Part shown: positions 19,606 to 28,469 of the stretch, in pieces
Numbering within the stretch: the stretch's first letter is position 1
Layout of the letters: each line of letters begins with the position of its first letter
NCBI GenBank assembly: GCA_016291475.1
Contig: JAEEXJ010000002.1
Span: 4,012-68,011, forward strand
DNA from: Lachnospiraceae bacterium
Lineage (GTDB): Bacteria; Bacillota_A; Clostridia; Lachnospirales; Lachnospiraceae
Direction of reading: 5' to 3'
Length of the DNA: 64,000 nt
Notes under the pieces: generated by a model
Told to the model about the DNA's origin: nothing
Database searches by the model: none
Seen by the model: the letters and a program-made list of their open reading frames with translations, nothing else
Program-made: the position numbers and the translations under genes

Positions 19606-20650
19606 CCTCATATTCCTCCATATACTGTGCCACATTGTCTTTGGTGATTACGGAAATATCCGAAGTAAAATACTGGCTGGTATAGCCGTATTCAAAATAT
19701 TCCGTAAGGGCATTTATGCTGTAGCGGCCCATCTGCTCGGTATCAGTTGAGATGGTGGCATAGATAACGTTTCTGTCTATTCCGTTTAATATAACTTCCG
19801 AATCGTAATATCCGAGTATATCAACAAGACCTACCTCATTATAATCAACGACGGTCTGGTAAGCGGCTACGGTATCCATTTCATTCAGACATACTACGAT
19901 CTCGGGAAGTGATTCCCTGTCTTTGAGCAAGAAGTTCTTGATGGATTCTTCTACTGACAATTCACTGGTGGTATCGACACCGTAGATGGTAAGTTCGATG
20001 GGCGGATGAGTCTCTCTAAGCTCATCATCTTCCGCATCCACCGTCTCCTGTACCGCCGTGAACATAAGGTTCTGGGCTGCATTTGTGGAAGCGGCATCGG
20101 CAAATATAACAACCTCGATCTTGTCGTTGGAAAACTTCTTCTCCTGAGCTATCTTCAGGATAAGCTCTCCGTACTGTTTTCCCAGATTGTAATTACTCAC
20201 ACCGACATAGCTGAGTCTTTCCGATGCGGAGTTATCATTATATAAAGTAACGACCTGGATCCCGTTTGCCTCAGCTTTATCTATTAGGGTAGTCATCTCT
20301 TTACTTTCGTCCGCACTTACTATTATTCCGTCCACTCCGGAGACGGTTGCTATCTCCATGAGCTCATACACGGAATAATCCCGGGATAAATTATCGGATA
20401 TCATCTCCAGGCAGTCGTTGCTTGCGGATGCGGCTTCAAGCGCTGACTTATAAACCGACTGCCAGAAAGAAGATTTCGGGTTGTCGGCTATCATTACATA
20501 GTATCTGTCATATGCAGCGTCATCACTGCTGATACCGAATCTGTTCGTATACCGGATAAAATTGATAACGAGAATAACGGTCAGCGCAACGATGACCAAA
20601 GTGATCAATCCTATGAATATTGAATTATATCTTCGCTTTTTGGGTGTCAA
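19595..20650 (-). CDS. Membrane-anchored sugar-binding sensor protein (XylFII-like)
   Basis: This is the first gene of a three-gene signalling unit. The 351-residue protein has an N-terminal basic stretch and one TM (about 12-32) without a lipobox, then a periplasmic-binding-protein domain: YYVMIADNPKSSFWQSVYKSA, GVDGIIVSADES, YVGVSNYNLGKQYGEL, and a C-terminal TISTDTEQMGRYS. In Clostridium beijerinckii a comparable XylFII-LytS/YesN set senses D-xylose and activates xylFGH, and the gene order here matches. The start is TTG at 20650 with AAGGGA 7 bases upstream. The ligand is inferred to be a pentose or similar sugar. Confidence 0.85.
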   Translation of the reverse strand: MTPKKRRYNSIFIGLITLVIVALTVILVINFIRYTNRFGISSDDAAYDRYYVMIADNPKSSFWQSVYKSALEAASASNDCLEMISDNLSRDYSVYELMEIATVSGVDGIIVSADESKEMTTLIDKAEANGIQVVTLYNDNSASERLSYVGVSNYNLGKQYGELILKIAQEKKFSNDKIEVVIFADAASTNAAQNLMFTAVQETVDAEDDELRETHPPIELTIYGVDTTSELSVEESIKNFLLKDRESLPEIVVCLNEMDTVAAYQTVVDYNEVGLVDILGYYDSEVILNGIDRNVIYATISTDTEQMGRYSINALTEYFEYGYTSQYFTSDISVITKDNVAQYMEEYEDEN

Positions 20651-20716
20651 AAAATACTCCCTTAATAAAATCTCATACGGATACTAAAATATCACATTCC
20701 GCCTTATAAAAACAAC

Positions 20717-20741
20717 GTGCGGTATGCAAAGCACACCGCAC
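20717..20741 (-). terminator. Intrinsic terminator after ribU
   Basis: A 7-bp stem (GTGCGGT at 20717-20723 with ACCGCAC at 20735-20741) encloses an inner TGC/GCA pair. On the minus strand it is followed by GTTGTTTTTAT. It lies 26 bases past the ribU stop. Confidence 0.8.
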
Positions 20742-20767
20742 ATAAAAATACTTCAGAGTATGTTTTT

Positions 20768-21556
20768 TTAATTATTTTCAGGATCAGCGTCCTTCTTGGT
20801 AACAAGATCCGCTCCGATACCTGCTCCCTTAAGAACAGGGCTGATCTTCTTGTAAATAAGAAGTGTAAGCAGCGAGATAACGGTTCCCTTGATCAGATTA
20901 AGGGGAGCAACACACGCGAGGACGAAAGTTACAATATTATTATCTCCCGCAAGAGGGTTGACCTTCGCTCCCATCTCAAGAATGGCCTCAAGAGGCATTC
21001 CGTAGAGCTTGGCAAATGCCGGAAGCAGATATACGGCATTGAAAGCGGTTCCGAATACGGTAATGCAAATCGTTCCGAGTACACAGGACTTAAGAGCATT
21101 CTTCTTGGTTCTGTTAGCATAATAAAGGGTAGCTGCAGGGATGATAAATGACGATCCTACGGCAAAATTGGCAAGCTCACCCACAAATGCCGTAGATGTT
21201 CCCTTCATGAACAGCTTGAGAATTATCTTGATAAACTCGATGAGAACGCCGACGGAAGGTCCGAATGCATATGCACCGATCATTATGGGAAGTTCGGAAA
21301 GATCAAGCTTGTAGAAAGACGGTGCAAAAGGCATGGGAAGCTCAATGAGCATCAGAACTGCGGAAATCGCAGAAAGCAGACCGACGGATGCTGCACGTCT
21401 GGCAGCGGAAGTTTTATCGGTTATACCCTTTTTGCTACGAATGATCCTTTCCGCTACGACCGAGCAAACAAATAGCCCTGCTATGATAAGCAAAAAACTG
21501 CCTACATACAGAGCGTTAGATTTGATCTGAGTGATCAGAACATTGAATTTTTCCAT
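20768..21556 (-). CDS. ribU: Riboflavin ECF transporter S component
   Basis: RibU is the membrane-embedded riboflavin-binding subunit that works with the shared ECF energising module (not in this window). The start is ATG at 21556, behind AGGAGG and downstream of an FMN riboswitch, which fixes it; the frame continues upstream through the riboswitch but that part is not coding. The 262-residue protein has about six hydrophobic segments and the RibU-type motif APSFYKLDLSELPIMIGAYAFGP near residues 80-102. It has a longer N-terminal segment with an extra TM (about 13-33) than short RibU proteins. Confidence 0.93.
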   Translation of the reverse strand: MEKFNVLITQIKSNALYVGSFLLIIAGLFVCSVVAERIIRSKKGITDKTSAARRAASVGLLSAISAVLMLIELPMPFAPSFYKLDLSELPIMIGAYAFGPSVGVLIEFIKIILKLFMKGTSTAFVGELANFAVGSSFIIPAATLYYANRTKKNALKSCVLGTICITVFGTAFNAVYLLPAFAKLYGMPLEAILEMGAKVNPLAGDNNIVTFVLACVAPLNLIKGTVISLLTLLIYKKISPVLKGAGIGADLVTKKDADPENN

Positions 21557-21569
21557 TATAATCCTCCTT

Positions 21570-21670
21570 CTTTCATCCGGACTGTACCGTTGGTATCGGA
21601 GTTGCACCGATTCGGCCCCGTGAGGCTCGCGGACTTTACCGCCAGTAGGGAGTTGCACCCTGCCCTGAAG
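21570..21670 (-). promoter_or_regulatory. FMN riboswitch (RFN element) in the ribU leader
   Basis: On the minus strand the segment holds the conserved RFN blocks in order: AGGGCAGGGTG near the 5' end, CTACTGGCGGT, AAAGTCCGCGA, a second GGTGCAACTCC arm, and ACGGTACAGTCCGGATGAAAG at the 3' end. The ribU ribosome site begins a few bases later. FMN binding would be expected to shut off riboflavin uptake, probably by hiding the ribosome site, because there is no T tract after the element. Confidence 0.95.
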
Positions 21671-21681
21671 TTAACGTCAGA

Positions 21682-21710
21682 ATTATATTACATGAGCCTG
21701 TTTATTGCAA
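21682..21710 (-). promoter_or_regulatory. sigma-A-type promoter of ribU
   Basis: Minus strand: -35 TTGCAA (21705-21710), a 17-base spacer and -10 TATAAT (21682-21687). The expected start lies around 21675, only a few bases before the riboswitch begins. Confidence 0.8.
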
Positions 21711-21760
21711 TAGCACGCAAATAATGATAAATTTTAGGTATAATTAAGGTCTTAAAGCAG

Positions 21761-22126
21761 ATGAATACAGGAAATTCGACTTATAACAATTACAATCCCG
21801 ACAGAGGAAGACAGGCCTTCGATACAGCCTCCGTCGTAATGGGAACAATATCGGTGATACTGCTCTGTACGGGCGTTTTGAGCATACCTGCGGGAGCTCT
21901 CGGTATTCTTTTCTCGGCGCTGGGTAAAAAGCCCGGAGCAGGTCGCACCAGGGCATCAAAGACAGGACTGATATTATCGTGTGTAGGCATGATAGCAGGT
22001 ATTTTGACCGTTTCGATCGCACTCTACTGGTTCTGTACGGATCCTTCGGCACCGGAACAGGTCAGAAGAATGTATGAAGCTTACGGAATGGAAATGCCGG
22101 AATTCCCTATTTTCTCGGGAGGATGA
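21761..22126 (+). CDS. Small two-TM protein, first gene of an unknown operon
   Basis: I do not recognise this 121-residue protein. It begins with a polar, N- and Y-rich stretch. It then has two hydrophobic hairpin segments (about 22-52 and 68-90) joined by a basic loop (KKPGAGRTRASK), and a short C-terminal tail rich in M, P and E. This resembles small DUF4190-like proteins. A TATAAT box lies at 21739-21744, 17 bases upstream, but without a clear -35. It overlaps the next gene by 4 bases (ATGA), so the products are probably made together. Confidence 0.75.
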   Translation: MNTGNSTYNNYNPDRGRQAFDTASVVMGTISVILLCTGVLSIPAGALGILFSALGKKPGAGRTRASKTGLILSCVGMIAGILTVSIALYWFCTDPSAPEQVRRMYEAYGMEMPEFPIFSGG

Positions 22127-22623
22127 ATCATTTGGGTTTATCTGTAGGTTCAATCGGAAACCAAATACCGGGATACAGTGATTCCCAGATCAGGAGGATA
22201 GCGGGGCCTACCGTTACCCCCATGGAGGAGTCTGCGCTCAAAAGCGGTCAGCCCGGCAAGGTAAACAAGGCCGAATGCGAAACCTGCAAACAGAGAAAAT
22301 ATCAGGACGGATCCGATGAGAACGTTTCCTTCAAGTCGGCACAGCACATCTCCCCAACAGCAGCCGGATCAAGAGTCAGGGCTCACGAGCAGGAGCATGT
22401 TTCCAACGCTTATACAAAAGCAGCGCAGGACGGCGGCAAGGTTTTACAGGCGTCCGTTGCGATACATACGGCTGTCTGCCCCGAATGCGGAAGGACCTAT
22501 ATTTCGGGAGGCACCACAACCACCAGGATAGCTTACAAAAACGAAAATAATCCTTATCAGAAAGGCCTGAAAATGCTTCACGGTCTGGCTACGGAAGGAA
22601 TGAATTTTGATAAACAGATCTGA
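22123..22623 (+). CDS. Putative metalloprotease-like protein with HEQEH motif
   Basis: This 166-residue protein contains HEQEH (residues 88-92), a match to the HExxH zinc-peptidase signature. Two Cys pairs flank it (CETC 52-55, CPEC 119-122) and could hold another metal. The segments DGSDENVSFKS, RVRAHEQEHVSNA and CPECGRTYISGGTT suggest the SprA-related family of uncharacterised bacterial proteins. No signal peptide is visible. It sits between a two-TM protein (4-base overlap) and a DUF975 membrane protein (17-base overlap). Catalysis is an inference from the motif only. Confidence 0.75.
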   Translation: MNHLGLSVGSIGNQIPGYSDSQIRRIAGPTVTPMEESALKSGQPGKVNKAECETCKQRKYQDGSDENVSFKSAQHISPTAAGSRVRAHEQEHVSNAYTKAAQDGGKVLQASVAIHTAVCPECGRTYISGGTTTTRIAYKNENNPYQKGLKMLHGLATEGMNFDKQI

Positions 22624-23401
22624 ATATCGTACACCGGCTGAATTGAAATCCCGCGCCCAGTCAGCACTTGCGGGCAGATTTGCAGCAGCCGTAATGGTAA
22701 CTCTTTCATACTTCATATGGATCTATCTGCTCTCCTATTCGGGAAGCATCATATCCGCCATGATCGGCAGGATGCCCGTTTTCTCCGGATTAAAGATCAG
22801 CATTGAAACACAGATCGCATACACCGTTATCTCCTCTCTCATAGCGGCTTTTTTGAGTATCATAAGCGAGATGTTCGTATGCGGCATGGATCTTTATTAT
22901 CTGAATATCTCTACGGGACGCGATGCGCAGAACAGTGATATATTTGCAGGATTTCGGGATAACCCTTCCGAGACTTTTAAGATTGCGGCATTTCTGATGC
23001 TGCCTTCCATAATACTGTCACTGCCCTACAACATTTTTGCGGATCTGTATCTCCTCACGGGGATAAAAAAGTTCATGTACATGGCGATACTTTTTGTCGC
23101 ACTTGCATTCCTCGCTTCTTTTTATATGCATCTTACATACGGGATGGCATTTTTCCTAAAGCTTGATTTCCCCTCTTATCCTGCCGGGAAGATACTCCGC
23201 CTCACCAGGCAAAAGATAACGGGGCACAGAGTAAGACTCTTTTTACTGGATCTGAGATTCATCCCCATGCTTCTCTTATGCGTCCTCTCCATGGGCATCG
23301 GAATGACCTGGGTATATCCGATAATGCTCGAAGCACATGCCCTGTTTTTCCTTAATCTCATGAATCCCGGACATTATATCCCGATAGATGAAAGAATCTG
23401 A
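22607..23401 (+). CDS. DUF975 family integral membrane protein
   Basis: This 264-residue polytopic protein has a DUF975-like N-terminus (ELKSRAQSALAGRF followed by a TM) and about six hydrophobic segments. They include a long loop with the YYLNISTGRDAQNSDIFAGF pattern typical of the family. Function is unknown. It overlaps the HEQEH gene by 17 bases and is the last gene before a bidirectional terminator. The three genes form an operon probably confined to related Clostridia. Confidence 0.85.
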   Translation: MINRSEYRTPAELKSRAQSALAGRFAAAVMVTLSYFIWIYLLSYSGSIISAMIGRMPVFSGLKISIETQIAYTVISSLIAAFLSIISEMFVCGMDLYYLNISTGRDAQNSDIFAGFRDNPSETFKIAAFLMLPSIILSLPYNIFADLYLLTGIKKFMYMAILFVALAFLASFYMHLTYGMAFFLKLDFPSYPAGKILRLTRQKITGHRVRLFLLDLRFIPMLLLCVLSMGIGMTWVYPIMLEAHALFFLNLMNPGHYIPIDERI

Positions 23402-23408
23402 TAACGTA

Positions 23409-23445
23409 TCAAAAAAGATCCGGACATTTTGTCCGGACCTTTTAA
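23409..23445. terminator. Bidirectional terminator between convergent genes
   Basis: Stem TCCGGACA (23419-23426) with TGTCCGGA (23430-23437) and a TTT loop, flanked by AAAAAAGA on one side and CCTTTT on the other. It serves the DUF975 gene and the HD-GYP gene, which converge here. Confidence 0.92.
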
Positions 23446-23459
23446 TATTGTTCATTTGA

Positions 23460-24554
23460 TCAATGAAGATCTTCTATTCTGAGTTCCTTGTGCTTGTTCA
23501 GATCGATGAACTCGTTTCCGCACTTTACGACAGGTCTTGAATACTCGCCGGGATTGAGCATTATGATCGTTCCCTCGCGGCCGTCGGAAAGTCTGCATGC
23601 ATTCTGAATGTATGTATATGTAACATTCTTGAGGAATGTCATGATGATATCGGGATCGTACTTTTCAAGTCCTTCATCCTCAAATATCTCAACAACCCTG
23701 AAGGGACAAATGGGTTCTCTGTAAACCCTTGCACTGGTCATGGCATCATATACATCACTTACTGCGGTAAGTCTTGCGAAGAGATCCACTCTGTCTCCAT
23801 GGAGTCTCAGAGGATATCCGCTTCCGTCATATCTTTCGTGATGCATGATGGCGGTGCTCTTTATATGATCGGGAAGATCTCTGTCTTTCAGGATCTGATA
23901 TCCGTACTCGGCATGACGTTTGATCTCTTTTTTCTCATCTTCGGTAAGAGGCGTCTTCTTATTGAGGACCTCTCTCGAAACCTTAAGTTTACCGATATCA
24001 AACAGGATACCGGCCATCATGGCCATTTCCTGGTCCGCTTTGCTCCATCTGAGCCATCCGGATACGACATAGTTAAGGAGAGCTACGTTCATACAGTGAG
24101 CGAATGTGGAATCATCGAATCCTCTCATTGCATGAAGCATATCGATCACGGATACTCTGGAACCCGCCTTGGATATCATATCGAGAGGCTTTTCAAGCAG
24201 GAGTATGGGATCCACTTCAACGTTCTTGTCGACCATTTCACTGACATGGAATTCAAGGGATTTCTTACCCTCTTCGTAGTCAGCCTGAAACTCCTTGAAA
24301 AGTTCCGTATCTCTTAATTTCTCGAAATGGGAAGGTTCACGTCCTTCCTCGGACTGAGAGGAGTCCTGCTTAGATGCGGTCTCTTTTACTTCATCCTCAA
24401 CATAGATACTGAGGATTCCGTATAACTCAAGTCTGGTTATAAGAGTCTGTGAAAGCTTGGTGCCCTTAGCAATGACAGTTTTGTTGTCATAATTGAGGAC
24501 ATCACTTCCCACGATCATTCCGGGTTTAAGTTTTGATGTTGATATTTTATTCAT
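23460..24554 (-). CDS. HD-GYP domain protein with a degenerate HD motif
   Basis: HD-GYP proteins usually degrade cyclic di-GMP. This 364-residue protein has an N-terminal domain (about 1-120) and an HD-GYP domain (about 135-340). H153, H214, the H238-H239 pair and the GYP tripeptide (246-248, in HHERYDGSGYP) are present. The key HD pair, however, reads Phe185-Asp186 (GILFDIGK), because the codon at 24000-24002 gives TTT. Loss of that metal ligand predicts weak or no phosphodiesterase activity, so it may act as a c-di-GMP-binding effector. It follows prfB by 29 bases. Confidence 0.92.
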   Translation of the reverse strand: MNKISTSKLKPGMIVGSDVLNYDNKTVIAKGTKLSQTLITRLELYGILSIYVEDEVKETASKQDSSQSEEGREPSHFEKLRDTELFKEFQADYEEGKKSLEFHVSEMVDKNVEVDPILLLEKPLDMISKAGSRVSVIDMLHAMRGFDDSTFAHCMNVALLNYVVSGWLRWSKADQEMAMMAGILFDIGKLKVSREVLNKKTPLTEDEKKEIKRHAEYGYQILKDRDLPDHIKSTAIMHHERYDGSGYPLRLHGDRVDLFARLTAVSDVYDAMTSARVYREPICPFRVVEIFEDEGLEKYDPDIIMTFLKNVTYTYIQNACRLSDGREGTIIMLNPGEYSRPVVKCGNEFIDLNKHKELRIEDLH

Positions 24555-24583
24555 ATGCTAAAACCCCCATGCATATGGTTTGA

Positions 24584-25723
24584 TCAGGCTTCTTCGTCAT
24601 CTCCGCCGACTTCTTCTCCGCCGGTGCTCTTCCACTTAAGGAAGCTTACGATGAACTGATCAAGTTTTCCGTCAAGTACTCCGAGTGCATCCGAAGTCTT
24701 ATATCCGGTTCGTTTGTCGGTGACCATGGTGTAAGGCTGAAGGAAGTAACTTCTGATCTGGTTACCCCATGCAATGTCCTTAATGTCACCGGCGATACCT
24801 TTGCTCTTTGCTTCTTCCTCTTCCTGCTTGAGTTCGAAGAGCTTGGCACGGAGCATTTCGAATGCCTTGTCCTTGTTCTGGAACTGGCTTCTCTCATTCT
24901 GACAGGTAACAACAATTCCGGTAGGAATATGAGTGATACGGATAGCGGAGGAGGTCTTGTTGATGTGCTGACCGCCGGCACCGCTGCTTCGATAAGTATC
25001 GATACGCAGATCCTTATCCTCTATTACTATATCATTATTCTGAGGAATTACAGGCATTACCATGCAGGATACGAATGAAGTCTGACGTTTTGCCTGTGCA
25101 TTGAAGGGAGAAATTCTGACAAGTCTGTGAACCCCCTTCTCACTCTTTAAGTAACCGTAAGCATTTGCACCGCTGACCTGAAATGATACGGATTTGATCC
25201 CGGCTTCGTCTCCGTCCAGCAGATCAAGGACTTCAAGCTTAAGTCCCTTCTTATCCGCCCACTTAGAGTACATACGGAAAAGCATACCGCACCAGTCACA
25301 GCTCTCTGTTCCGCCCGCGCCGGCATTGAGCTCGACGATCGCATCCGAATCGTCGTACTCACCGCTGAGGAGAGTTGAGAGTCTGAGTTCCTCAAATCTG
25401 GCAACAAAATTCTCAAGTTCTTCTCTTGCTTCGGGAATGAGAGATTCGTCCTCTTCTTCATTTCCCATCTCTACAAGAGTAAGTATATCATCGATACCGG
25501 TCTCAAGGCTCTTAACAAGATCCCTGGTATCTTTAAGATTCTTGAGCTCTTTCATCTTGGTGTTAGCCCTGTCGGGATCATCCCAGAATCCGGGCGCTTC
25601 CATTTCTCTTTCGAGCTCTTCTATTTTCTTGGACTTATCTTCAAGGCTGAGTGAATCCTTAACCTCTGCGAGAGGTGCCTTGTAAGCAAGTATTTCCTGT
25701 TTTATCTGATCAAGTTCTACCAT
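24584..25723 (-). CDS. prfB: Peptide chain release factor 2
   Basis: RF2 ends translation at UGA and UAA codons. The 379-residue protein has the stop-recognition tripeptide SPF (in RISPFNAQ) and the catalytic GGQ motif (in SSGAGGQHINKT). The coiled N-terminal domain is complete. In many bacteria prfB carries an in-frame UGA and a +1 frameshift near codon 25. Here the equivalent place reads DSLSLEDK in one frame with no stop, so no frameshift is needed. It follows secA by 54 bases, and the secA-prfB order is common in Firmicutes. Confidence 0.97.
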   Translation of the reverse strand: MVELDQIKQEILAYKAPLAEVKDSLSLEDKSKKIEELEREMEAPGFWDDPDRANTKMKELKNLKDTRDLVKSLETGIDDILTLVEMGNEEEDESLIPEAREELENFVARFEELRLSTLLSGEYDDSDAIVELNAGAGGTESCDWCGMLFRMYSKWADKKGLKLEVLDLLDGDEAGIKSVSFQVSGANAYGYLKSEKGVHRLVRISPFNAQAKRQTSFVSCMVMPVIPQNNDIVIEDKDLRIDTYRSSGAGGQHINKTSSAIRITHIPTGIVVTCQNERSQFQNKDKAFEMLRAKLFELKQEEEEAKSKGIAGDIKDIAWGNQIRSYFLQPYTMVTDKRTGYKTSDALGVLDGKLDQFIVSFLKWKSTGGEEVGGDDEEA

Positions 25724-25777
25724 TTAAACCACACTTTCCGAAAAATTAACATCAGCAACATTTTTCCGAAAAGTCTG

Positions 25778-28354
25778 TCAGAGCTTCATGCCGGGTCTTC
25801 CGTGGCAGGCTTTGAACTTCTTGCCGCTTCCGCAAGGGCAGGGATCGTTGGGATATACCTTCTGTGCCGCTCTTGTCTTGGGAGCTCTGGGGCCGGAATC
25901 ATCCTTGTTGGTTCCGGTAACCTGAGCAACCTGTTCACGCTCGACCTTCTGCTCGACCTTGATATGCATGAGAACTTTGACGGTATCTTCCTGAATGTTC
26001 TGGATGAGCTCGTCAAACATTGCATAGCTCTGATTTCTGTACTCGATAAGGGGATCCTTCTGTCCGTAGGAAGCAAGGCCTGCGCCCTGTTCCATTATTG
26101 CCATATCGTCAATATGTCCCATCCACTTGCGGTCGATGGTACGGAGAAGGATGACTCTCTCTACTTCACGGATCTGTTCAGGCTCGGGGAATTCGGCTTC
26201 CTTGGTTTCGTAATACTTAACCGCCTCTTCCTTGAGAGCCTGCTTGATGCTGTTCTTTTTGAGCTTGCTCATTCTCTCTCTGGTAACGGGTTCAAGAGGA
26301 ATGATGGGAAGAAGGAGCTCGTTAAGTTCCTTGAAATCCCAATTCTCAGGCGCAACATCATCATTGATACAAGTATCGACGCATCTTTCGACGATATCGG
26401 TGATCATCTTATAGATATAATCACGCATGCTCTCGCCGTCGAGAACCTTACGTCTCTCTTCATAAATGATCTCTCTCTGCTCGCTCATTACGCGGTCATA
26501 CTCGAGGAGATTTTTACGGATTCCGAAGTTATTGGACTCGATCTTCTTCTGGGCGGATTCGATGGCGCCGGTAAGTGCCTTGTGCTCGATCTCCTGTCCC
26601 TCGGGAATACCGAGAGCATTGAACATGGAAATAAGTCTCTCCGAACCGAAGAGTCTCATAAGATCGTCTTCAAGAGAGATATAGAACTTTGATTCACCGG
26701 GATCTCCCTGACGTCCGGAACGTCCGCGGAGCTGGTTATCGATACGTCTGGATTCATGACGCTCGGTACCTATGATCTTAAGACCGCCGGCTGCAAGTGC
26801 CTCTTCATCAAGCTTAATATCGGTACCACGACCTGCCATGTTGGTGGCGATGGTTACGTTACCGTGGATACCTGCCTGTGCGACGATCTCCGCTTCTCTT
26901 TCATGGAACTTCGCATTGAGAACTTCATGCTTGATACCCGCTTTGCTGAACATTCTGCTAAGTTCCTCGGATGCATCGATATTGATGGTACCGATAAGGA
27001 CGGGCTGTCCCTTTGCATGAGCTTCCTGGGTAGCCAGAAGGATAGCGTTAAGCTTCTCCTTCTTAGTCTTGTAAACAGCATCCTGAAGGTCTTTTCTGAT
27101 AACGGGCTTGTTGGTGGGAATGGTGATAACATCCATTCCGTAGATTTCCCTGAACTCGGCCTCCTCGGTGAGTGCGGTACCGGTCATACCGGACTTTTTC
27201 TCAAAGAGGTTAAAGAAGTTCTGGAAGGTAATGGTAGCAAGAGTCTTGGACTCACGCTTTACTTTAACATGCTCTTTAGCTTCGATGGCCTGATGGAGAC
27301 CGTCGGAGAATCTTCTGCCGGGCATGATACGTCCGGTGAACTCGTCTACGATAAGGATCTGATCATCTTTAACAACATAATCCTGATCCTTGTGCATGAG
27401 GTTATGTGCCCTGAGGGCAAGGATGATATTGTGATTGATCTCGGTATTCTCGGGATCCGACAGGTTCTCTATATGGAAGAACTGCTCTACCCTTGCGGTT
27501 CCGGCTTCGGTCAGGTTAACGATCTTATCTTTCTCATTAACTACGAAATCTCCGGTCTCTTCCTGAGTGATACCCATAATGGCATCCATCTTGGAAAGCT
27601 CTTTCACGTCGTCGCCGCGCTTGAGCTGTCTTGCAAGAAGGTCGCACATCTCGTAAAGTGCGGTGGATTTGCCGCTCTGTCCGGATATGATGAGAGGTGT
27701 TCTTGCTTCGTCGATAAGAACGGAGTCAACCTCGTCGATTATACAGAAGTTAAGATTTCTTAAAACGAGCTGCTTCTTATATATAGCCATGTTATCTCTC
27801 AGATAATCAAAGCCAAGCTCGTTGTTGGTTACATATGTGATATCGCAGTTATACGCCTGCTGCCTCTCCTCGGAATTCATCGAGTTGAGAACAACACCGA
27901 CGGTAAGGCCAAGGAATCTGTGAACCTCGCCCATCCACTCCGCGTCACGGTTTGCCAGATAGTCGTTGACCGTAACGATATGAACGCCCTTACCTGTAAG
28001 CGCATTCAGATATGCGGGACATGTGGAAACAAGGGTCTTACCTTCACCGGTCCTCATCTCGGCAATCCTGCCCTGATGAAGTACGATACCACCGATAAGC
28101 TGTACCCTGAAGTGCTCCAGTCCTATTGCCCTCTTTGCAGCTTCTCTTACGACCGCAAAAGCTTCGGGAAGAATGTCATCCAGGGTCTCACCCTTTTCAA
28201 GACGTTCCTTGAACCAGGGGGTCTTAGCCTTAAGTTCTTCGTCCGAAAGTGCCTGCATCTCGGGTCTTAAACTCTCGATCTTATCTACGATCGGAGTGAT
28301 TCTTTTAAGTTCTCTCTCGGAATGAGTTCCGAATATTTTTTCTGTCAGTTTCAT
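25778..28354 (-). CDS. secA: Preprotein translocase ATPase SecA
   Basis: SecA drives proteins through the SecYEG channel. The 858-residue protein has NBD1 with Walker A (MRTGEGKTL, about residue 100) and the DEAD-like [13 protein letters not shown]. It also has the preprotein crosslinking domain, NBD2 with [11 protein letters not shown] and [15 protein letters not shown], and a C-terminal zinc motif [14 protein letters not shown] that binds SecB or ribosomes. The length is typical. It has its own promoter at 28382-28410 and is followed by prfB. Confidence 0.98.
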   Translation of the reverse strand: MKLTEKIFGTHSERELKRITPIVDKIESLRPEMQALSDEELKAKTPWFKERLEKGETLDDILPEAFAVVREAAKRAIGLEHFRVQLIGGIVLHQGRIAEMRTGEGKTLVSTCPAYLNALTGKGVHIVTVNDYLANRDAEWMGEVHRFLGLTVGVVLNSMNSEERQQAYNCDITYVTNNELGFDYLRDNMAIYKKQLVLRNLNFCIIDEVDSVLIDEARTPLIISGQSGKSTALYEMCDLLARQLKRGDDVKELSKMDAIMGITQEETGDFVVNEKDKIVNLTEAGTARVEQFFHIENLSDPENTEINHNIILALRAHNLMHKDQDYVVKDDQILIVDEFTGRIMPGRRFSDGLHQAIEAKEHVKVKRESKTLATITFQNFFNLFEKKSGMTGTALTEEAEFREIYGMDVITIPTNKPVIRKDLQDAVYKTKKEKLNAILLATQEAHAKGQPVLIGTINIDASEELSRMFSKAGIKHEVLNAKFHEREAEIVAQAGIHGNVTIATNMAGRGTDIKLDEEALAAGGLKIIGTERHESRRIDNQLRGRSGRQGDPGESKFYISLEDDLMRLFGSERLISMFNALGIPEGQEIEHKALTGAIESAQKKIESNNFGIRKNLLEYDRVMSEQREIIYEERRKVLDGESMRDYIYKMITDIVERCVDTCINDDVAPENWDFKELNELLLPIIPLEPVTRERMSKLKKNSIKQALKEEAVKYYETKEAEFPEPEQIREVERVILLRTIDRKWMGHIDDMAIMEQGAGLASYGQKDPLIEYRNQSYAMFDELIQNIQEDTVKVLMHIKVEQKVEREQVAQVTGTNKDDSGPRAPKTRAAQKVYPNDPCPCGSGKKFKACHGRPGMKL

Positions 28355-28381
28355 AATATGCCTTTTACCTCACATCAGCAT

Positions 28382-28410
28382 ATTTTAACAGATAAGGGGA
28401 GCGGTTTCAA
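28382..28410 (-). promoter_or_regulatory. sigma-A-type promoter of secA
   Basis: Minus strand: -35 TTGAAA (28405-28410), a 17-base spacer and -10 TAAAAT (28382-28387). It lies 27 bases before the secA start and is divergent from the lacI promoter. Confidence 0.75.
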
Positions 28411-28434
28411 TGAAAAAGGTATTTCAGCAAATGC

Positions 28435-28463
28435 TTGAATTCATAACGATGTTTATCTATAAT
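28435..28463 (+). promoter_or_regulatory. sigma-A-type promoter of the lacI-uxaC operon
   Basis: -35 TTGAAT (28435-28440), a 17-base spacer and -10 TATAAT (28458-28463). The expected start is near 28470, inside the operator described next. Confidence 0.85.
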
Positions 28464-28469
28464 CTCCTA

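Noticed and set aside
20768..21658. Longer ribU start at 21658
   Set aside because: The extra 34 codons are translated riboswitch sequence; the AGGAGG site fixes the start at 21556.
24584..25723. Programmed +1 frameshift in prfB
   Set aside because: The CTT TGA slip site is absent; the gene reads through in a single frame.
26756..27763. Long plus-strand frame (335 codons) opposite secA
   Set aside because: It lies wholly inside secA on the other strand, has no ribosome site and no recognisable domain. Biased codon use in secA explains the open frame. The same reasoning applies to frames opposite mmsA (12459-13373), tex (3150-3986) and secA (25802-26692).
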